Positions 62,435-64,000 of a stretch of 64,000 bases of DNA are shown here, in pieces. The translations under genes were made by a program, and so were the position numbers. Source of the DNA: CAUSWF01 sp963535465 (lineage in GTDB: Bacteria; Bacillota_I; Bacilli_A; RF39; UBA660); NCBI GenBank assembly GCA_963535465.1, contig CAUSWF010000007.1, positions 1 through 64,000 on the forward strand, read 5' to 3'. Under the pieces are notes generated by a model, which saw nothing but the letters and a program-made list of their open reading frames with translations, was not told the origin of the DNA and ran no database searches. Each line of letters begins with the position of its first letter. The first letter of the stretch is position 1.

Positions 62435-63153
62435 TAAAACTTCTCCCTCATTAAATCAACAATAGATTGATACATCTTATATTTCTTCTTATATATATCT
62501 AAACTACTACTAAGACTAAAACAATTAGAGTAATCATAAACACCACTACTATCACTAACAACACTAATTATCTGATCATTTTTGATTCTTTTAATCTTCA
62601 TTATTTTACTAACTCCACTACACTTACTAACAAAAGATGCAGTAATATCAATATGATTAAATCTTTCAAAGTAATTAACTTTAATATTACCAAGACTCTT
62701 AATAATATTTTTATTATTACCATAAATTTCTATTTTAAATATATCACTACCATAATAATCTAAAAAATTATCTATATTATCTATCTTTACAGGATAATTA
62801 TATCCCATATCTTCTCCAATATAATATGAATTATTTATAGTATAAAAAACTACATTATAATTCTTAAACTTAGAATATATCTTTTTAACATTAGCTAAAC
62901 TAATCTTCTTAGAATATATTTCTTTATCATTAATTAAGTCATATACATATGCCCCATCATAAGCAACAACATAATCAGAAAATATATAACTTCTATTATA
63001 ATCAAATATAGTAACAGGACTATGACCTGTCGCAATTATAAATATTGCTCCATTATTTCTAATTCTATCAACTTCAAGCATGACATCTACCGCAATCGCA
63101 TCATCCTTACCAAGTAATGAATATGAAAAATCACATACTATTGCCTTATACAT
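62434..63153 (-). CDS. Degenerate HAD-superfamily (Cof-like) protein
   Basis: 239 aa. The start AGGTGATTAT-ATG begins MYKAIVCDFSYSLLG, where HAD enzymes have DxDGTL; the second Asp is Ser. The Cof-type cap region (IIATGHSP, motif II) is recognisable, and a Lys-rich GVSKIMKIKRIK replaces the KGxAL segment. The GDxxND metal loop is replaced by SDSSGVYD. The fold should be HAD but phosphatase activity is doubtful, so a regulatory or binding role is more likely. Confidence 0.65.
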   Translation of the reverse strand: MYKAIVCDFSYSLLGKDDAIAVDVMLEVDRIRNNGAIFIIATGHSPVTIFDYNRSYIFSDYVVAYDGAYVYDLINDKEIYSKKISLANVKKIYSKFKNYNVVFYTINNSYYIGEDMGYNYPVKIDNIDNFLDYYGSDIFKIEIYGNNKNIIKSLGNIKVNYFERFNHIDITASFVSKCSGVSKIMKIKRIKNDQIISVVSDSSGVYDYSNCFSLSSSLDIYKKKYKMYQSIVDLMREKF

Positions 63154-63179
63154 ATAATCACCTAAATAGATTATAGCAT

Positions 63180-63207
63180 AAAAGTAAGAGAATAAACCCT
63201 TACTTTT
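63180..63207 (-). terminator. Probable terminator of the GH94-like gene
   Basis: Stem AAAAGTAAG/CTTACTTTT (63199-63207 and 63180-63188), ending in TTTTAT. Confidence 0.6.
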
Positions 63208-63220
63208 ATTATATATTTAT

Positions 63221-64000
63221 CTAATCACTTCTTACACTAATAGTAATATTTTTAATAGTATTATCATCTACTAATATTATTTTATCACTTCTCTTACCAT
63301 TAATAAGAATGAAATCTTCATCACTTTTAACAATTTCTATCTTATATAAAGTATTATTATAATAATATTTTAATCTAATATTACTTATATTATCAGGTAA
63401 ACTAGGTCTAATAATTAACCTATCTAAACTAACTTTAAATCCTAACAAACCATCTATTATAGTAGAAAAATTTATAGAACTATTACATAAATATCTATAA
63501 GCCCTATTAGAATAACCTAATCTAAATAACTCTTTTATATATAAATTAGATAAATAGATATTAACTCCACCATTATTTAAAGTATAAGGTAGTTCTCTAA
63601 TCATATCACCAGGTATATTTAAACTATTTTGATATGGAATATCTATTGTTCTAATAGTGTTATTCTTAACTAGCTTAGACTCTATACTATTAACTATACT
63701 AAGTATCTTATCTCTATCTTTTAATACACTAAGTCCTATAACATTAACACTTAAATATATACTAGCCTCACTATTATCATATCTACCATATATATCATTA
63801 CCTATCTTATACCTGTAAAAATATTTATCAAAACACTTATCAATTACACTACTATAACTATTATAAAATTTATTTAGTTTATTACTCTTACTAATATTAA
63901 TAAATTGACCAAGTAACTTATATAACTTTAAACCAAGTAATACACTCTCTCCATCTTTAATACTATTAAAAGAAGTATCATATCCATCTCCAGCATCTAT
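63221..64000 (-). CDS. GH94-like glycoside phosphorylase, C-terminal part (5' end outside window)
   Basis: 259 codons, open in frame to the window edge. The reading continues above an internal ATG at 63604 with no stop. Features of the GH94 catalytic domain: DAGDGYD at the cut end, DGESVLLGLKLYK, then PYTLNNGGVNIY (family ENGG-like region) and the C-terminal DGLLGFKVSLDRLIIRPSLPDN followed by YYYNNTLYKIEIV. Family members use phosphate to split beta-glucosides (cellobiose, laminaribiose, cyclic glucan). Substrate and total length are unknown. Confidence 0.65.
   Translation of the reverse strand: MDAGDGYDTSFNSIKDGESVLLGLKLYKLLGQFINISKSNKLNKFYNSYSSVIDKCFDKYFYRYKIGNDIYGRYDNSEASIYLSVNVIGLSVLKDRDKILSIVNSIESKLVKNNTIRTIDIPYQNSLNIPGDMIRELPYTLNNGGVNIYLSNLYIKELFRLGYSNRAYRYLCNSSINFSTIIDGLLGFKVSLDRLIIRPSLPDNISNIRLKYYYNNTLYKIEIVKSDEDFILINGKRSDKIILVDDNTIKNITISVRSD

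Overview
The window is from a very AT-rich, compact, Firmicutes-type genome. The best guess is an uncultured gut Bacilli or Mollicutes-like lineage (RF39/Erysipelotrichia-like); that placement is inference. It rests on Firmicutes gene order (rimM-trmD-rplS-lepB-rbgA-rnhB-topA-xer, era-recO-glyS, infC-rpmI-rplT, sepF-divIVA-ileS), T-box leaders, GGAGG and GGTGAT ribosome-binding sites, and Lys/Asn/Ile-rich proteins. TGA is a stop here (it sits inside the terminator hairpin ending the 62.0 kb gene, and ends two small peptides), so the Mycoplasma code is not in use. Every gene I accept lies on the minus strand, so the window is transcribed from high to low coordinates.

Layout from low coordinates: a cut-off InlB-repeat surface protein (0-0.7 kb); xer recombinase, an unknown gene, topA, rnhB, rbgA (0.8-6.6); an accessory insert with two RhuM-family genes (one broken), a SWIM protein, tlyA, a pseudouridine synthase, an acyl-CoA dehydrogenase-type enzyme and a membrane methyltransferase (6.7-11.9); a zinc-uptake operon with a histidine-triad protein (12.0-15.9); lepB, rplS, a DUF5305 protein, trmD, rimM, an rRNA methyltransferase and a metallopeptidase (15.9-21.4); pheST with a T-box, frr, tsf, rpsB, rplT, rpmI, infC (21.9-29.5); glyQS, LOG, recO, era, dgkA, ybeY, vanZ, two unknown genes, yqeY, rpsU, a stomatin (29.5-37.4); a bacteriocin locus (37.5-40.5); aspS with a T-box and tRNA-Arg (40.5-42.6); ileS with a T-box and cell-division genes (44.4-50.3); a HerA-like ATPase, a giant pseudopilin and asnS (50.3-56.5); two fused ABC ATPase-permeases, a degenerate HAD protein and the end of a GH94-like phosphorylase (57-64).

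Most of the window is translation machinery and RNA modification, with four aminoacyl-tRNA synthetase loci of which three (Phe, Asp, Ile) carry T-boxes with readable specifier codons. The infC operon has an L20-type attenuator and infC itself probably starts at ATT.

The best candidate for an undescribed system is at 37.4-40.5 kb: a C39-peptidase ABC exporter, a very short membrane-fusion-like protein, and three overlapping tiny genes. Two of these encode double-glycine-leader peptides with one cysteine each and the third a hydrophobic peptide. They share a promoter overlapped by a perfect palindrome and probably run on into a stomatin gene. Other unusual points are matching SAP/Rho_N-like C-terminal tails on ribosomal proteins S2 and L20, and stop codons placed inside Rho-independent terminator hairpins at 18 genes.
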